Source of the DNA: JBBKWJ01 sp037968895
Lineage (GTDB): Bacteria > Actinomycetota > Acidimicrobiia > Acidimicrobiales > SZUA-35
Direction: 5' to 3'
DNA length: 48,539 nt
Assembly (NCBI GenBank): GCA_037968895.1
Contig: JBBKWJ010000145.1
Span: 1-48,539 of the forward strand
Positions 26,327 through 34,336 of the stretch are shown here, piece by piece. The notes beneath the pieces are model-generated. The model was not told where the DNA came from. It saw only the letters and a list, made by a program, of their open reading frames with translations, and did no database searches. Position numbers and translations under genes: made by a program. How positions within the stretch are numbered: position 1 is the stretch's first letter; the number at the start of each line of letters is the position of its first letter.

Positions 26327-26716
26327 TTAACGCTTCGAGTACTGAGGAGCCTTACGGGCCTTCTTGAGGCCGTACTTCTTGGATTCCTTCTTGCGAGGGT
26401 CACGGGTGAGAAGGCCAGCGGCCTTCAGCGGCGGACGAATATCGCCGTCCATCGTGATCAGCGCACGAGCGATTCCAAGGCGGAACGCACCAGCCTGGCC
26501 TGACAGGCCGCCACCGTGGAGGGTGACGTCGATGTCGTATGACTCTTCGGCGGCGGCGACACGCAGTGGCTCGGTGATGAGCGTGCGGTGCACGGCTGAA
26601 GGGAAATAGTTGTCGAACTCACGACCATTGGCCATGATCTTGCCCGTACCGGGGCGAACCCGAACCCGAGCGACAGCCTGCTTGCGACGGCCAGTGGTTT
26701 GAATCGTTGCGGTCAT
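26327..26716 (-). CDS. rpsI: 30S ribosomal protein S9
   Basis: Protein of 129 residues whose C-terminal tail reaches the ribosomal P site; it ends KKARKAPQYSKR, the universal S9 terminus that contacts P-site tRNA. The N-terminal TTGRRKQAVARVRVRPGTG is also diagnostic. The ATG at 26716 abuts the rplM stop, so rplM-rpsI form one operon. glmM follows 31 bases later and may share the transcript. Confidence 0.99.
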   Translation of the reverse strand: MTATIQTTGRRKQAVARVRVRPGTGKIMANGREFDNYFPSAVHRTLITEPLRVAAAEESYDIDVTLHGGGLSGQAGAFRLGIARALITMDGDIRPPLKAAGLLTRDPRKKESKKYGLKKARKAPQYSKR

Positions 26717-27172
26717 TTATTTCGCACTTTCGCGGCGGGCGCCTGGAATGTCCAGGGGCTGTGGCATCTGGGCGGCATGGGGATGCTCAGCGCCTGCGTA
26801 GACCTTGAGCTTGGTTGCGACCTGGGCACCGAGACGGTTGTGAGGCAGCATGCCGATGATCGAGTTACGCACGGTGTCGGCTGGCTTGCGGTCAAGCGAT
26901 GCCTGGTAGGTGCGTGTGGTTAGGCCACCCGGGTAGCCCGAGTGAGTGTGGATCAGCTTCTTATCGGCCTTGCCGGCTGACAGATTGATCTTGGCCGCGT
27001 TGATCACAATGACATGGTCGCCCATGTCCATGTGAGGAGCGAACGTCGGCTTGTGCTTGCCACGTAGGACTCTGGCAACCTCGGTTGCCATGCGGCCGAG
27101 GGTCATGCCGTCGGCGTCGACGACGAACCACTGGCGGTCAATCTCGGATTCTTTTGGTGAGTACGTCTTCAC
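26717..27172 (-). CDS. rplM: 50S ribosomal protein L13
   Basis: Protein of 151 residues, an early-binding 23S rRNA protein. The start is a GTG at 27172 (then KTYSPKESEIDRQWFVVDA), with AGGA about 6 bases upstream. A nearby ATG is out of frame and the very long frame upstream has no L13 similarity. GMTLGRMATEVARVLRGKHKP and NSIIGMLPHNRLG are family signatures. rpsI follows without a gap. Confidence 0.98.
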   Translation of the reverse strand: MKTYSPKESEIDRQWFVVDADGMTLGRMATEVARVLRGKHKPTFAPHMDMGDHVIVINAAKINLSAGKADKKLIHTHSGYPGGLTTRTYQASLDRKPADTVRNSIIGMLPHNRLGAQVATKLKVYAGAEHPHAAQMPQPLDIPGARRESAK

Positions 27173-27249
27173 AGCATTCCTGCTCTGGTTGTGCGGAGTA
27201 TCTAAGGGCGGATGGCTAAGGGCAGAAGGGCACACAAAGCCGACTGGCA

Positions 27250-27278
27250 AGCATACGGCCGCAGACAACGCGCGCCAA
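27250..27278 (-). promoter_or_regulatory. Putative rplM-rpsI promoter
   Basis: Minus-strand TTGGCG, 17 bases, TATGCT, in the 145-base gap between truA and rplM. Box matches are 3 and 4 of 6, so support is modest. The inferred leader of about 70 bases carries three GCCCTT repeats. Confidence 0.35.
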
Positions 27279-27317
27279 CGCCGACTCATATCACATCCAA
27301 CATTCACGAAAGAGGAT

Positions 27318-28136
27318 TTACTCGATCTTGTCGTCTGGGTAGGTAACTGACCACAACGTGAGGCCATGTGGAGGCGCAGGAGACTCTGCTGCATTGCGAT
27401 CTCGTGCGGCCATGACGGCTCGCAACTCCCCTGCTGAGCGTTTGCCGCGGCCGACCGCGACGTGGAACCCAACCAGGCTGCGCACCATCTGGTGGCAAAA
27501 TGCTGATCCTGCGATTTCAAAGAGCAAGGTTGAGTCGTCGACTTGGCTCCACCGCGCGCTCGTCACCCGGCGACCAAGGCTGTGTTCGGGCTCTCCCGGC
27601 TTCGTCTTTGGGCGCCGGCAGAAGGAAGAGAAGTCGTGTTCGCCAAGGATCGGGTCGCACGCGAGCCGCATCGACCCAAGATTTAACGGCTGCGGAACCC
27701 ACCACGCCGTGTTAGCCACAAACGGGCTTGGAACAGGATTGTTGTAGACGAGATATCGGTAGCTTCGGCCAGTCGCATCGAATCTCGCACTGAAATTAGC
27801 GGGGCCGATGCGACACGACCGGGCAACAATCTCGGGCCCGAGTCGTGTGGTGATGGTGCGTTGGACTCGGCCGACATCGACGTTCGCTGGTGCGTCGAAC
27901 GACAGCATTTGGCCCCACGCATGCACGCCCGCATCAGTTCGCCCTGACATCGTGATGTCTGGCACGAATCCGAAGAGCGGAGTGAGGACCTCGACGAGCT
28001 CACCGATAACCGTGCGCACGCCAGGATTCGGAGCGAGGCCCCGGAACCCTGAGCCGTCATAGGCGATGACCAGTTGAACGCAAACGAGCGGACCCGAAGG
28101 CCCGCTCGCTTCTTCGAATAATGAAGGCGTATACAC
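27318..28136 (-). CDS. truA: tRNA pseudouridine(38-40) synthase TruA
   Basis: Enzyme of 272 residues that makes pseudouridine at positions 38-40 of the tRNA anticodon arm. The catalytic Asp68 is in MSGRTDAGVHAWGQ, and RSYRYLVYNNP and CHQMVRSLVGFHVAVGRGK are family motifs. The first 20 residues are unusual for the family, which often starts close to VQLVIAYDGSGFRG, so the true start may be later than the one used. It follows rplQ by 9 bases, the standard rpoA-rplQ-truA order. Confidence 0.96.
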   Translation of the reverse strand: MYTPSLFEEASGPSGPLVCVQLVIAYDGSGFRGLAPNPGVRTVIGELVEVLTPLFGFVPDITMSGRTDAGVHAWGQMLSFDAPANVDVGRVQRTITTRLGPEIVARSCRIGPANFSARFDATGRSYRYLVYNNPVPSPFVANTAWWVPQPLNLGSMRLACDPILGEHDFSSFCRRPKTKPGEPEHSLGRRVTSARWSQVDDSTLLFEIAGSAFCHQMVRSLVGFHVAVGRGKRSAGELRAVMAARDRNAAESPAPPHGLTLWSVTYPDDKIE

Positions 28137-28145
28137 GCCGTCCGG

Positions 28146-28499
28146 CTAGACCAGCTCGATCCGTGCCATAGGAGCGTTGTCGCCCTGGCGTGGTCCGAGC
28201 TTGAGGATCCGGGTGTAGCCGCCTGGGCGAGATTCATAACGAGGCCCGACAACTTCGAAAAGTCGGGTCGTCATCTCGACATCACCGAGGTACGAAAGCA
28301 CCTGGCGATAGTTGTGGAGGCCACCCTTACGGGCCTTGGTGATGAGCTTCTCGGCGACTGGCCGCAGGGCCTTCGCCTTCGCTTCGGTTGTCGTGATGCC
28401 CTCAGCAGCGACAAGCGATGCGACGAGGTTAGCCATCATTAGCTTTTGATGTTGGGCCGAGCCACCGAAGCGGCGGGCCTTACGAGGACGTCCTGGCAT
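28146..28499 (-). CDS. rplQ: 50S ribosomal protein L17
   Basis: Protein of 117 residues located near the peptide exit tunnel. It starts MPGRPRKARRFGGSAQHQKLMMANL and contains TTEAKAKALRPVAEKLIT, both family signatures. The length is normal and there is no C-terminal extension, unlike L22 in this window. It follows rpoA by 2 bases. Confidence 0.98.
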   Translation of the reverse strand: MPGRPRKARRFGGSAQHQKLMMANLVASLVAAEGITTTEAKAKALRPVAEKLITKARKGGLHNYRQVLSYLGDVEMTTRLFEVVGPRYESRPGGYTRILKLGPRQGDNAPMARIELV

Positions 28500-28501
28500 G
28501 A

Positions 28502-29443
28502 TTAGCTTCTTCCACCGCGCAGCGAAAGGCCGCGTTCATCCAACTTGGCGATTACTTCATCGAGCGACTTCTGACCAAAGTTTGTGATGGCGAGAAGGTC
28601 GTCTTCGGTTTTGGTGAGGAGTTCACCGATTGCGTTGACCTGCGCCCGCTTGAGGCAGTTACGAGGCCGCTCAGAAAGGTCGAGGTCTTCGATTGGGAGG
28701 TCGAGGTCGGGTGAACCAGACGCTGCCGCCGGGGCTTCACCGAGGGTGAGGCCTTCAGGCTCGTCGCTCATCTCTTCCACGAGCTGGATCAACGAGCGCA
28801 ATGTGGCACCAGCCGAAGCAAGCGCGTCACGAGGCGAAGTTGAACCGTCGGTCTGGATCTCGAGAATGGCCCGATCAAAGGCGGTCGACATTTCGACCCG
28901 GGTTGGCTCAACCGAGACCGATACCCGACGAACTGGCGAGAAGATCGCATCGATGGGGATAACGCCGATGGTGTTTGAACCAGCGTTGCGGGCTGAGGTC
29001 AGCCACCCGCGGCCGCGTTCGACGGTGAGGTCAATCGCGAGACGCCCCTTCTCGTCGAGCGTTGCGAGCTCGATGTCTGGGGTAAGGATCTCTACCTCAG
29101 CTGGGCACGAGATGTCTGACGCAGTGACGACACCAGGGCCACGAGCGTCGAGACGCAGCGTGACTGGTTCATCGGTCTCTGAGGTCAACACGATGTCTTT
29201 GAGGTTCAAGATGATGTCGGTGACATCTTCGAGAACACCGCTGAGCGTGTCGAACTCGTGGAGAGCATCGTCAAATCGCACGGTTGTAATGGCAGCACCC
29301 GGGATCGACGACAACAGGGTGCGTCGCAGGGAGTTACCAAGCGTGTGGCCGAAGCCGGGTTCTAGGGGGCCAATGGCGAACTGACCAGTATTGGACTCGC
29401 CATCATCGAGCTGCTCCACTGAGGGGCGTTGAATCACCAGCAT
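28502..29443 (-). CDS. rpoA: DNA-directed RNA polymerase subunit alpha
   Basis: Alpha subunit of 313 residues. The N-terminal assembly domain has FGHTLGNSLRRTLLSSIPGAAIT and the C-terminal domain (from about 240) has LSERPRNCLKRAQVNAIGELL and LDEVIAKLDERGLSLR, which contact UP elements and activators. The ATG at 29443 (MLVIQRPSVEQL) has GGAAGGA upstream; the longer frame has no similarity. It lies between rpsD and rplQ. Confidence 0.99.
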   Translation of the reverse strand: MLVIQRPSVEQLDDGESNTGQFAIGPLEPGFGHTLGNSLRRTLLSSIPGAAITTVRFDDALHEFDTLSGVLEDVTDIILNLKDIVLTSETDEPVTLRLDARGPGVVTASDISCPAEVEILTPDIELATLDEKGRLAIDLTVERGRGWLTSARNAGSNTIGVIPIDAIFSPVRRVSVSVEPTRVEMSTAFDRAILEIQTDGSTSPRDALASAGATLRSLIQLVEEMSDEPEGLTLGEAPAAASGSPDLDLPIEDLDLSERPRNCLKRAQVNAIGELLTKTEDDLLAITNFGQKSLDEVIAKLDERGLSLRGGRS

Positions 29444-29477
29444 TGGTGTTCCTTCCGAGCGTTCGTATTGGAGACGG

Positions 29478-30098
29478 TTACTTGCTGTACAACTCGACGA
29501 TGAGCTGCTCACGCAACGGCACGTCGATCTGCTCACGAAGAGGTTCGTTGTGAACCTTGACTGAGTGGGCGTGTTCGCCCTTTTCGATCCATGCCGGCGG
29601 GGTGCGATCGAGCACATCAGTGTTCCACTGCACCACGGCGTTCTCGCGGGTCTTTTCTTTCAGCTCAACAACATCGCCGGGGCGTACTCGGTACGACGGG
29701 ATGTTGACGCGCTTGCCGTTGACCAGCATGTGGCCGTGGCTTACGAACTGGCGAGCCTGCGAGCGGGTGGCGGCAAGGCCACCCCGGTAGACCACGTTGT
29801 CGAGACGAAGCTCGAGCAAACGAAGCATGTTCTCACCGGTTACACCGTCGCGGCGGTTCGCTTCATCGTAGATCTTCCGGAACTGACGCTCGTTGAGACC
29901 GTAAGAGAAACGGGCCTTCTGCTTCTCTTGAAGCTGGAAGAGGTACTCGGTGTTGTTGTTGCCACGGCGCCGCGTGCGGCCGTGCATGCCGGGAGGGTAT
30001 GGACGCTTTTCGAGAGCGATCTCTTCACCCTTGGTGCCGAAGATGTTTGCGCCGAGACGGCGACTAATGCGAGCGCGAGGCCCTGTGTAGCGTGACAT
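29478..30098 (-). CDS. rpsD: 30S ribosomal protein S4
   Basis: Primary 16S rRNA-binding protein of 206 residues. It starts MSRYTGPRARISRRLG and has the S4 RNA-binding fold with RLDNVVYRGGLAATRSQARQFVSHGHMLVNGKRVNIPS. There are no zinc-binding cysteines in the N-terminus, so it is the Cys-free form. In many bacteria S4 represses this operon; no such site is visible. It starts 3 bases after rpsK ends. Confidence 0.99.
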   Translation of the reverse strand: MSRYTGPRARISRRLGANIFGTKGEEIALEKRPYPPGMHGRTRRRGNNNTEYLFQLQEKQKARFSYGLNERQFRKIYDEANRRDGVTGENMLRLLELRLDNVVYRGGLAATRSQARQFVSHGHMLVNGKRVNIPSYRVRPGDVVELKEKTRENAVVQWNTDVLDRTPPAWIEKGEHAHSVKVHNEPLREQIDVPLREQLIVELYSK

Positions 30099-30101
30099 GG
30101 A

Positions 30102-30500
30102 TCAGACCCTCCGGCGCTTTGGTTGACGGCAACCGTTATGGGGAACGGGCGTGACGTCTTTGATGCCGGTCACTTCGATGCCTGCATTTTGAATTGAGCG
30201 AATTGCGGTTTCGCGCCCGGAGCCCGGACCCTTCACCTGCACGTCGACTTTGCGGACACCGTGTTCCATCGCACGCCGGGCAGCAGCTTCAGCTGCCATC
30301 TGGGCTGCGAACGGTGTCGACTTACGTGAACCCTTGAATCCGACGTTGCCAGATGAGGCCCAGGACAAGACGTTGCCCTCTTGGTCGGTGATGGCAACGA
30401 TGGTGTTGTTGAAGCTCGACTTGATGTGAGCGACTCCATAGCTGACGTTTTTACGTTCTTTACGGCGCGGCTTGCGACCACCCGGCTTCGGCTTCGCCAT
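30102..30500 (-). CDS. rpsK: 30S ribosomal protein S11
   Basis: Protein of 132 residues of the 30S platform. SSFNNTIVAITDQEGNVLSWASSG and the C-terminal TPVPHNGCRQPKRRRV are universal S11 features; the NG in PHNGC is the site where S11 can carry an isoaspartate. The ATG at 30500 overlaps the rpsM stop as TAATG. Confidence 0.99.
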   Translation of the reverse strand: MAKPKPGGRKPRRKERKNVSYGVAHIKSSFNNTIVAITDQEGNVLSWASSGNVGFKGSRKSTPFAAQMAAEAAARRAMEHGVRKVDVQVKGPGSGRETAIRSIQNAGIEVTGIKDVTPVPHNGCRQPKRRRV

Positions 30501-30877
30501 TACTTCTTGACCTTCTTCTTGCCAGCGACAGTGCGCTTTGGACCCTTGCGGGTGCGAGCATTAGTTTGGGTGCGCTGGCCGTGCACAGGCAGGCCTTTAC
30601 GGTGACGGATGCCCTGATGGCAACCGATCTCCATCTTGCGCTTGATGTCTTGTGAAACCTCACGACGAAGGTCGCCCTCGGTCTTCAGGTTGCCGTCGAT
30701 GAAGCTACGGATACCCATAACCTCAGCGTCGGTCAGATCCTTGACGCGAGTGTTTGGATCAACACCGGCGCCTTCAGCGATCTGAAGGGCACGGGTGTCG
30801 CCCACGCCAAATATGTAGGTAAGCGCAATGACAAGGCGCTTATCACGCGGGATGTCTACGCCAGCAATACGAGCCAT
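30500..30877 (-). CDS. rpsM: 30S ribosomal protein S13
   Basis: Protein of 125 residues of the 30S head that contacts 5S-bearing 50S (bridge B1) and P-site tRNA through its basic tail (GPKRTVAGKKKVKK). It starts MARIAGVDIPRDKR at the ATG at 30877; HGQRTQTNARTRKGP is diagnostic. rpmJ stops 1 base upstream of the start. Confidence 0.99.
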   Translation of the reverse strand: MARIAGVDIPRDKRLVIALTYIFGVGDTRALQIAEGAGVDPNTRVKDLTDAEVMGIRSFIDGNLKTEGDLRREVSQDIKRKMEIGCHQGIRHRKGLPVHGQRTQTNARTRKGPKRTVAGKKKVKK

Positions 30878-30878
30878 A

Positions 30879-30992
30879 TCAGCCTTGCCTCTGCTTGTGC
30901 CGGGGGTTCTCGCAAATGACCATGACACGGCCACGACGGCGGATGACACGGCACTTTTCGCACATTTGTTTGACGCTAGGTCGAACCTTCAT
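30879..30992 (-). CDS. rpmJ: 50S ribosomal protein L36 (zinc-binding form)
   Basis: Very short gene of 37 residues, MKVRPSVKQMCEKCRVIRRR onward. It has the zinc ligands C11, C14, C27 and H32 of the C+ type L36. It lies in its usual place between infA and rpsM. The C+ form is the default one made when zinc is available. Confidence 0.97.
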   Translation of the reverse strand: MKVRPSVKQMCEKCRVIRRRGRVMVICENPRHKQRQG

Positions 30993-31109
30993 GGGTGTTC
31001 CTAGAACTACTAGTGGTGAACGAGCTTCAGTGAAGTTGCAGGTTCGTTAAGACGGGATTGTCGTTTGACGGGAATGTCGTCGGACAGGTGTGACGTGAAC
31101 GGTGAACGC

Positions 31110-31334
31110 CTACTTATAGCGGTAGGTGATGCGTCCTCGAGTGAGGTCGTAAGGGGTGAGTTCCACCTGCACACGATCACCAGGGAGGATGCGGATATAG
31201 TGCCGGCGCATTTTGCCGGAGATGTGGCCGAGAACTTTGTGGCCGTTCTCAAGTTCAACCCGGAACATGGCGTTCGGGAGTGACTCAAGAATGGTGCCCT
31301 CGAGCACAATCGCGTCTTCCTTAGACTTTGGCAG
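31110..31334 (-). CDS. infA: Translation initiation factor IF-1 with probable CTG start
   Basis: Single-OB-fold factor that occupies the ribosomal A site during initiation. The mature sequence PKSKEDAIVLEGTILESLP ... GHISGKMRRHYIRILPGDRVQVELTPYDLTRGRITYRYK is textbook IF-1 at 74 residues if started at the CTG at 31334. That CTG is 7 bases after AGGAG and aligns with the normal MPKSKEDA start. The alternatives are in-frame TTG codons at 31349 and 31352, but the Shine-Dalgarno covers the first and lies downstream of the second. There is no in-frame ATG or GTG at the start. Identity is certain; the start codon is inference. Confidence 0.95.
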   Translation of the reverse strand: MPKSKEDAIVLEGTILESLPNAMFRVELENGHKVLGHISGKMRRHYIRILPGDRVQVELTPYDLTRGRITYRYK

Positions 31335-31448
31335 GACCTTACTCCTCAACAACTTGACTACTTGGCCACGAGAGCAGAACTAACGCGCACACATGGCCGA
31401 CACACCATGCTAGAGGCAACACGCATCGGCACCAACCTCTCCGACGGC

Positions 31449-31459
31449 CTTATAGCACA
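31449..31459 (-). promoter_or_regulatory. Putative extended -10 promoter upstream of infA
   Basis: Minus-strand TGC-TATAAG, an extended -10 type element, in the 174-base gap between adk and infA. No good -35 box is found at 17 bases. It would give infA-rpmJ-rpsM-rpsK-rpsD-rpoA-rplQ-truA their own transcript with a leader of about 100 bases. Confidence 0.35.
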
Positions 31460-31526
31460 CGATTCTGGCGACCCATGGCAATCGCCTGTTGTTGGTAGAT
31501 CAGCGAAGGCGAATCCGCGTGGCCAC

Positions 31527-32117
31527 TTACTCCCCGACTGAGCCTTTAGCCGAAACGACGTTGCCAATAGCGGCCAGCAGACGTTCGGTGACCGTGGCCT
31601 CGTCAGCAAAACCATCGACAGTCACCAGTAGGTTGCGGGCGTCAAACCAATCGAGGACTGGCCTGGTTTCCTGTTCATAGAGCTCAAGACGACGAGCGAT
31701 GCCTTCATCGGTGTCGTCATCGCGGCCACGGGCCTTCATTCGGGCGGTGACTTCGGCGAGCGGCACATCGAGGTCGATTACGGCGTGAAGACCGTTATCG
31801 CCGAGCGCCTCAAGCAAGAATTCGGCCTGGGCGGTTGTTCGGGGGTAACCGTCGAGCACGAACCCTTGCTCAGCAATGTCGTCCTCACTCAGGCGTTCGG
31901 CCACGATGCCATTAATGATGTCGTCGCTGACGAGATCTCCGGCATCCATGACGGCCTTGGCCTTCAAGCCAAGAGCGGTGCCCGCAGCAACAGCGCCACG
32001 CAACATGTCACCAGTGCTGATGTGGGCAACGCCGAAGTTCTCAACGAGACGAACGCACTGCGTACCTTTACCAGCGCCTTGGCGGCCAAAGATAACGAGG
32101 CGGGTCGGATTGGACAT
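31527..32117 (-). CDS. adk: Adenylate kinase
   Basis: Nucleotide kinase of 196 residues that equilibrates ATP, ADP and AMP. The P-loop reads GRQGAGKGTQ (normally GPPGAGKGT), DGYPRTTAQAEFL is the adk signature, and the short lid RMKARGRDDDTDEGIARRL lacks zinc cysteines. The ATG at 32117 is preceded by GGAGGT. It lies downstream of secY as usual, but the methionine aminopeptidase gene that often follows adk is absent. Confidence 0.97.
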   Translation of the reverse strand: MSNPTRLVIFGRQGAGKGTQCVRLVENFGVAHISTGDMLRGAVAAGTALGLKAKAVMDAGDLVSDDIINGIVAERLSEDDIAEQGFVLDGYPRTTAQAEFLLEALGDNGLHAVIDLDVPLAEVTARMKARGRDDDTDEGIARRLELYEQETRPVLDWFDARNLLVTVDGFADEATVTERLLAAIGNVVSAKGSVGE

Positions 32118-32146
32118 GATTACCTCCACGGCACGAAGCCAGGGGA

Positions 32147-32174
32147 ATTGTACGGACTAATCGAAGAGGGTCTA
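32147..32174 (-). promoter_or_regulatory. Putative adk promoter
   Basis: Minus-strand TAGACC, 16 bases, TACAAT (5 of 6 in the -10 box) in the 154-base gap between secY and adk. The inferred transcription start is about 23 bases upstream of the adk ATG. Confidence 0.35.
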
Positions 32175-32271
32175 CCGTCTCAGATCGGGCCGTGAATGTC
32201 CAGCCGAGTACAACAAGAACGCTGCACCCCGATGCGACCGCCACCACCACAATCGGATGGGGTACGAGATG

Positions 32272-33591
32272 TTATTGAAGGAACCCGTCGTAGTTGCGAG
32301 ACATCAGCTGGCTGTCGATCTGCTTCATGGTCTCCAACGCGACACCAACGGCAATGAGAATCGACACACCAGAGAAGCCGACATTGATGCCGTTACCACC
32401 TGCACCGATGCTGCGGGCGAGAATAGCTGACGGGATAAGCGCAACGAAGGCGAGGAACAATGCGCCAGGCAGTGTGATTCGGTTGAGCACCTTGGTGAGG
32501 TAGACCTCTGTTTGGGGCCCTGGCCGGATTCCTTGGATGTAGCCGCCGCTCTTGCGAAGCTCGTCGGCCCGCCGAGGAGGGTCGAAACCGATTGCGTTGT
32601 AGAAGTAGGCAAACCCGACGATGAGCAGACCGAAGAGCACGATGTAGCCGAGACGATCGGCGGCGTAAAGATTGTTGTCCATGAAGGTCCGGACGCTGGC
32701 GCCCCAACCCTCGGGTGGCAGCACGTTCGCAACGAGCGACGGCAACTGCAGCAACGAGGAGGCGAAGATGACCGGGATCACGCCAGCCTGGTTGACCTTC
32801 AGCGGGATGTAGCTGTTGTTGCCCCCGTACTGGCGGCGGCCGACAACACGTTTATTAAACGTCACTGGGATACGTCGTTGGCCTTGCTCGACGTAGACGA
32901 TGCCAGCAGTCAGGACAACGAACAGAATAAGCGAGATGATGAGCCCGACTGGGCCCTTCTGCGTCCAGATCGTTTGCAGCAGACCAGGCAGCGCACTCAC
33001 AACTGACGCCATGATCAGCAACGACATGCCGTTGCCAATTCCCTTTTGCGTGATTAGTTCGCCGAGCCACATGACGATGCCGGTTCCGACGGTCATACAC
33101 GTAACGGCAAGCAAGATGCGTCCCGCGCTGCCGTTAGGGAACAACTCGATGTTGGTACCGATAAGACTTTGGGGGTTGTTGTGGATCAGATACACGAAGC
33201 CGGTGCTCTGAATAACCGCAAGCACCATCGACACGTAGCGCGTCCACTGAGAGATCTTTCGCTGACCGACTGCCCCTTGGGCCTGCCACTCCTCGAGTTT
33301 AGGAATGGCGACGGTGAGGATCTGGATGATGATCGATGCCGTGATGTACGGCATGATGCCGAGCGCAAAGATCGACAGTCGACTGATGCCGCCGCCTGAC
33401 ATCAGCTGGAGATAGCCGAAGATGCCGTTTGCGGTTGTCGCCTGCTCTGACAGGGTCTCGACCCCTTCGAGGCTGACGCCCGGCGAAGGAATCTGCACAC
33501 CGACTCGATAGACCGCGATCATCGAGAGAGTGAACAAAATCTTGTTGCGCAAGTCTGTCGTGCGCATGACATTTCTGATAGTTGCGAACAC
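32272..33591 (-). CDS. secY: Preprotein translocase subunit SecY
   Basis: Ten-helix channel of the Sec translocon, 439 residues. It begins with the amphipathic FATIRNVMRTTDLRNKILFTLSMI; the first helix is followed by the plug region (SPGV ... GGGISRLSIFALGIMPYITASI). The cytoplasmic loops GYIQGIRPGPQTEVYL and NKRVVGRRQYGG are typical. The start is a GTG at 33591 with GAGG 6 bases upstream. It is separated from rplO by a strong hairpin, so its expression may differ from the upstream ribosomal genes. Confidence 0.98.
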   Translation of the reverse strand: MFATIRNVMRTTDLRNKILFTLSMIAVYRVGVQIPSPGVSLEGVETLSEQATTANGIFGYLQLMSGGGISRLSIFALGIMPYITASIIIQILTVAIPKLEEWQAQGAVGQRKISQWTRYVSMVLAVIQSTGFVYLIHNNPQSLIGTNIELFPNGSAGRILLAVTCMTVGTGIVMWLGELITQKGIGNGMSLLIMASVVSALPGLLQTIWTQKGPVGLIISLILFVVLTAGIVYVEQGQRRIPVTFNKRVVGRRQYGGNNSYIPLKVNQAGVIPVIFASSLLQLPSLVANVLPPEGWGASVRTFMDNNLYAADRLGYIVLFGLLIVGFAYFYNAIGFDPPRRADELRKSGGYIQGIRPGPQTEVYLTKVLNRITLPGALFLAFVALIPSAILARSIGAGGNGINVGFSGVSILIAVGVALETMKQIDSQLMSRNYDGFLQ

Positions 33592-33622
33592 AATTGTCCT
33601 CTAGCAGGCGGGTAGCAAAACG

Positions 33623-33663
33623 ATAGTCGCCCGGCGCCGCGTTGAAGCGGAGCCGGGCGCTAT
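33623..33663 (-). terminator. Hairpin between rplO and secY (terminator or attenuator)
   Basis: CGCCCGGC (33628-33635) pairs with GCCGGGCG (33652-33659). An inner CCGC/GCGG pair and an outer ATAG/CTAT pair extend the stem to about 16 base pairs with small bulges. It starts 3 bases past the rplO stop on the minus strand and is followed by ATCGTTTTGC. This looks like an intrinsic terminator, probably leaky because secY has no clear promoter of its own. Confidence 0.7.
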
Positions 33664-33665
33664 TC

Positions 33666-34151
33666 CTAGCGGTTTGTGTGCTGGTTGCCCTGTGCGGCTG
33701 GGCGCACGCTGAATGGCAAGTCAACCTTTTCGATGGTGCCGCCCGCAGCGGTGATCGCTGCTTCGGCGGAAGCCGAGAACGCGTGAGCCTTCACGGTTAC
33801 TTTGCGCTTGAGCTCGCCTCGTCCGAGGACCTTGACCAAGGCACCCTTGTGAAGCAAACCGGCTTCGAACAAGGCCTCGGGCGTGATCTCGTCGAGACCC
33901 GACTCCTCGATGGAGTCGAGATTGATGGCCTGGTACTCAACCCGGAAAGGGTTGGTAAAGCCTCGCATCTTTGGCAAACGCTGGGCCAACGGAAGCTGGC
34001 CACCTTCGAAGCCTACGCGTACCTTGCTCCGGGCAAGCTGGCCCTTGGAACCGCGGCCGGCGGTCTTGCCGCCCTTGCCACCGATACCGCGACCAACACG
34101 CTTGCGTCGCTTACGTGAACCTTCATCTGGCTTGAGATCATGAATCTTCAT
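33666..34151 (-). CDS. rplO: 50S ribosomal protein L15
   Basis: Late-assembly 50S protein of 161 residues. The N-terminal MKIHDLKPDEGSRKRRKRVG and glycine-rich GRGIGGKGGKTAGRGSKGQ, then FEGGQLPLAQRLPKMRGF, are diagnostic. It follows rpmD by 2 bases and ends the S10-spc run before the hairpin. No anomalies. Confidence 0.98.
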   Translation of the reverse strand: MKIHDLKPDEGSRKRRKRVGRGIGGKGGKTAGRGSKGQLARSKVRVGFEGGQLPLAQRLPKMRGFTNPFRVEYQAINLDSIEESGLDEITPEALFEAGLLHKGALVKVLGRGELKRKVTVKAHAFSASAEAAITAAGGTIEKVDLPFSVRPAAQGNQHTNR

Positions 34152-34153
34152 GC

Positions 34154-34336
34154 TCAGACCTCCTCAACATTTACGAGGTGAGGAACACGGGCGATCATGC
34201 CACGGATCTCGGGGCGGTCTGGCAAAGTGTTGACCTTGCCAATTCCACGGAGTCCGAGGGCACGGAGGGTGCCACGCTGCTTCGGCTTGCAGCCGATGCT
34301 TGACCTCACTTGGGTAACTTTCAGTTCAGACGCCAT
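34154..34336 (-). CDS. rpmD: 50S ribosomal protein L30
   Basis: Small protein of 60 residues with the L30 signature TQVRSSIGCKPKQRGTLRALGL and IRGMIARVPHLVNVEEV. The ATG at 34336 overlaps the rpsE stop codon. Standard position between rpsE and rplO. Confidence 0.97.
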   Translation of the reverse strand: MASELKVTQVRSSIGCKPKQRGTLRALGLRGIGKVNTLPDRPEIRGMIARVPHLVNVEEV

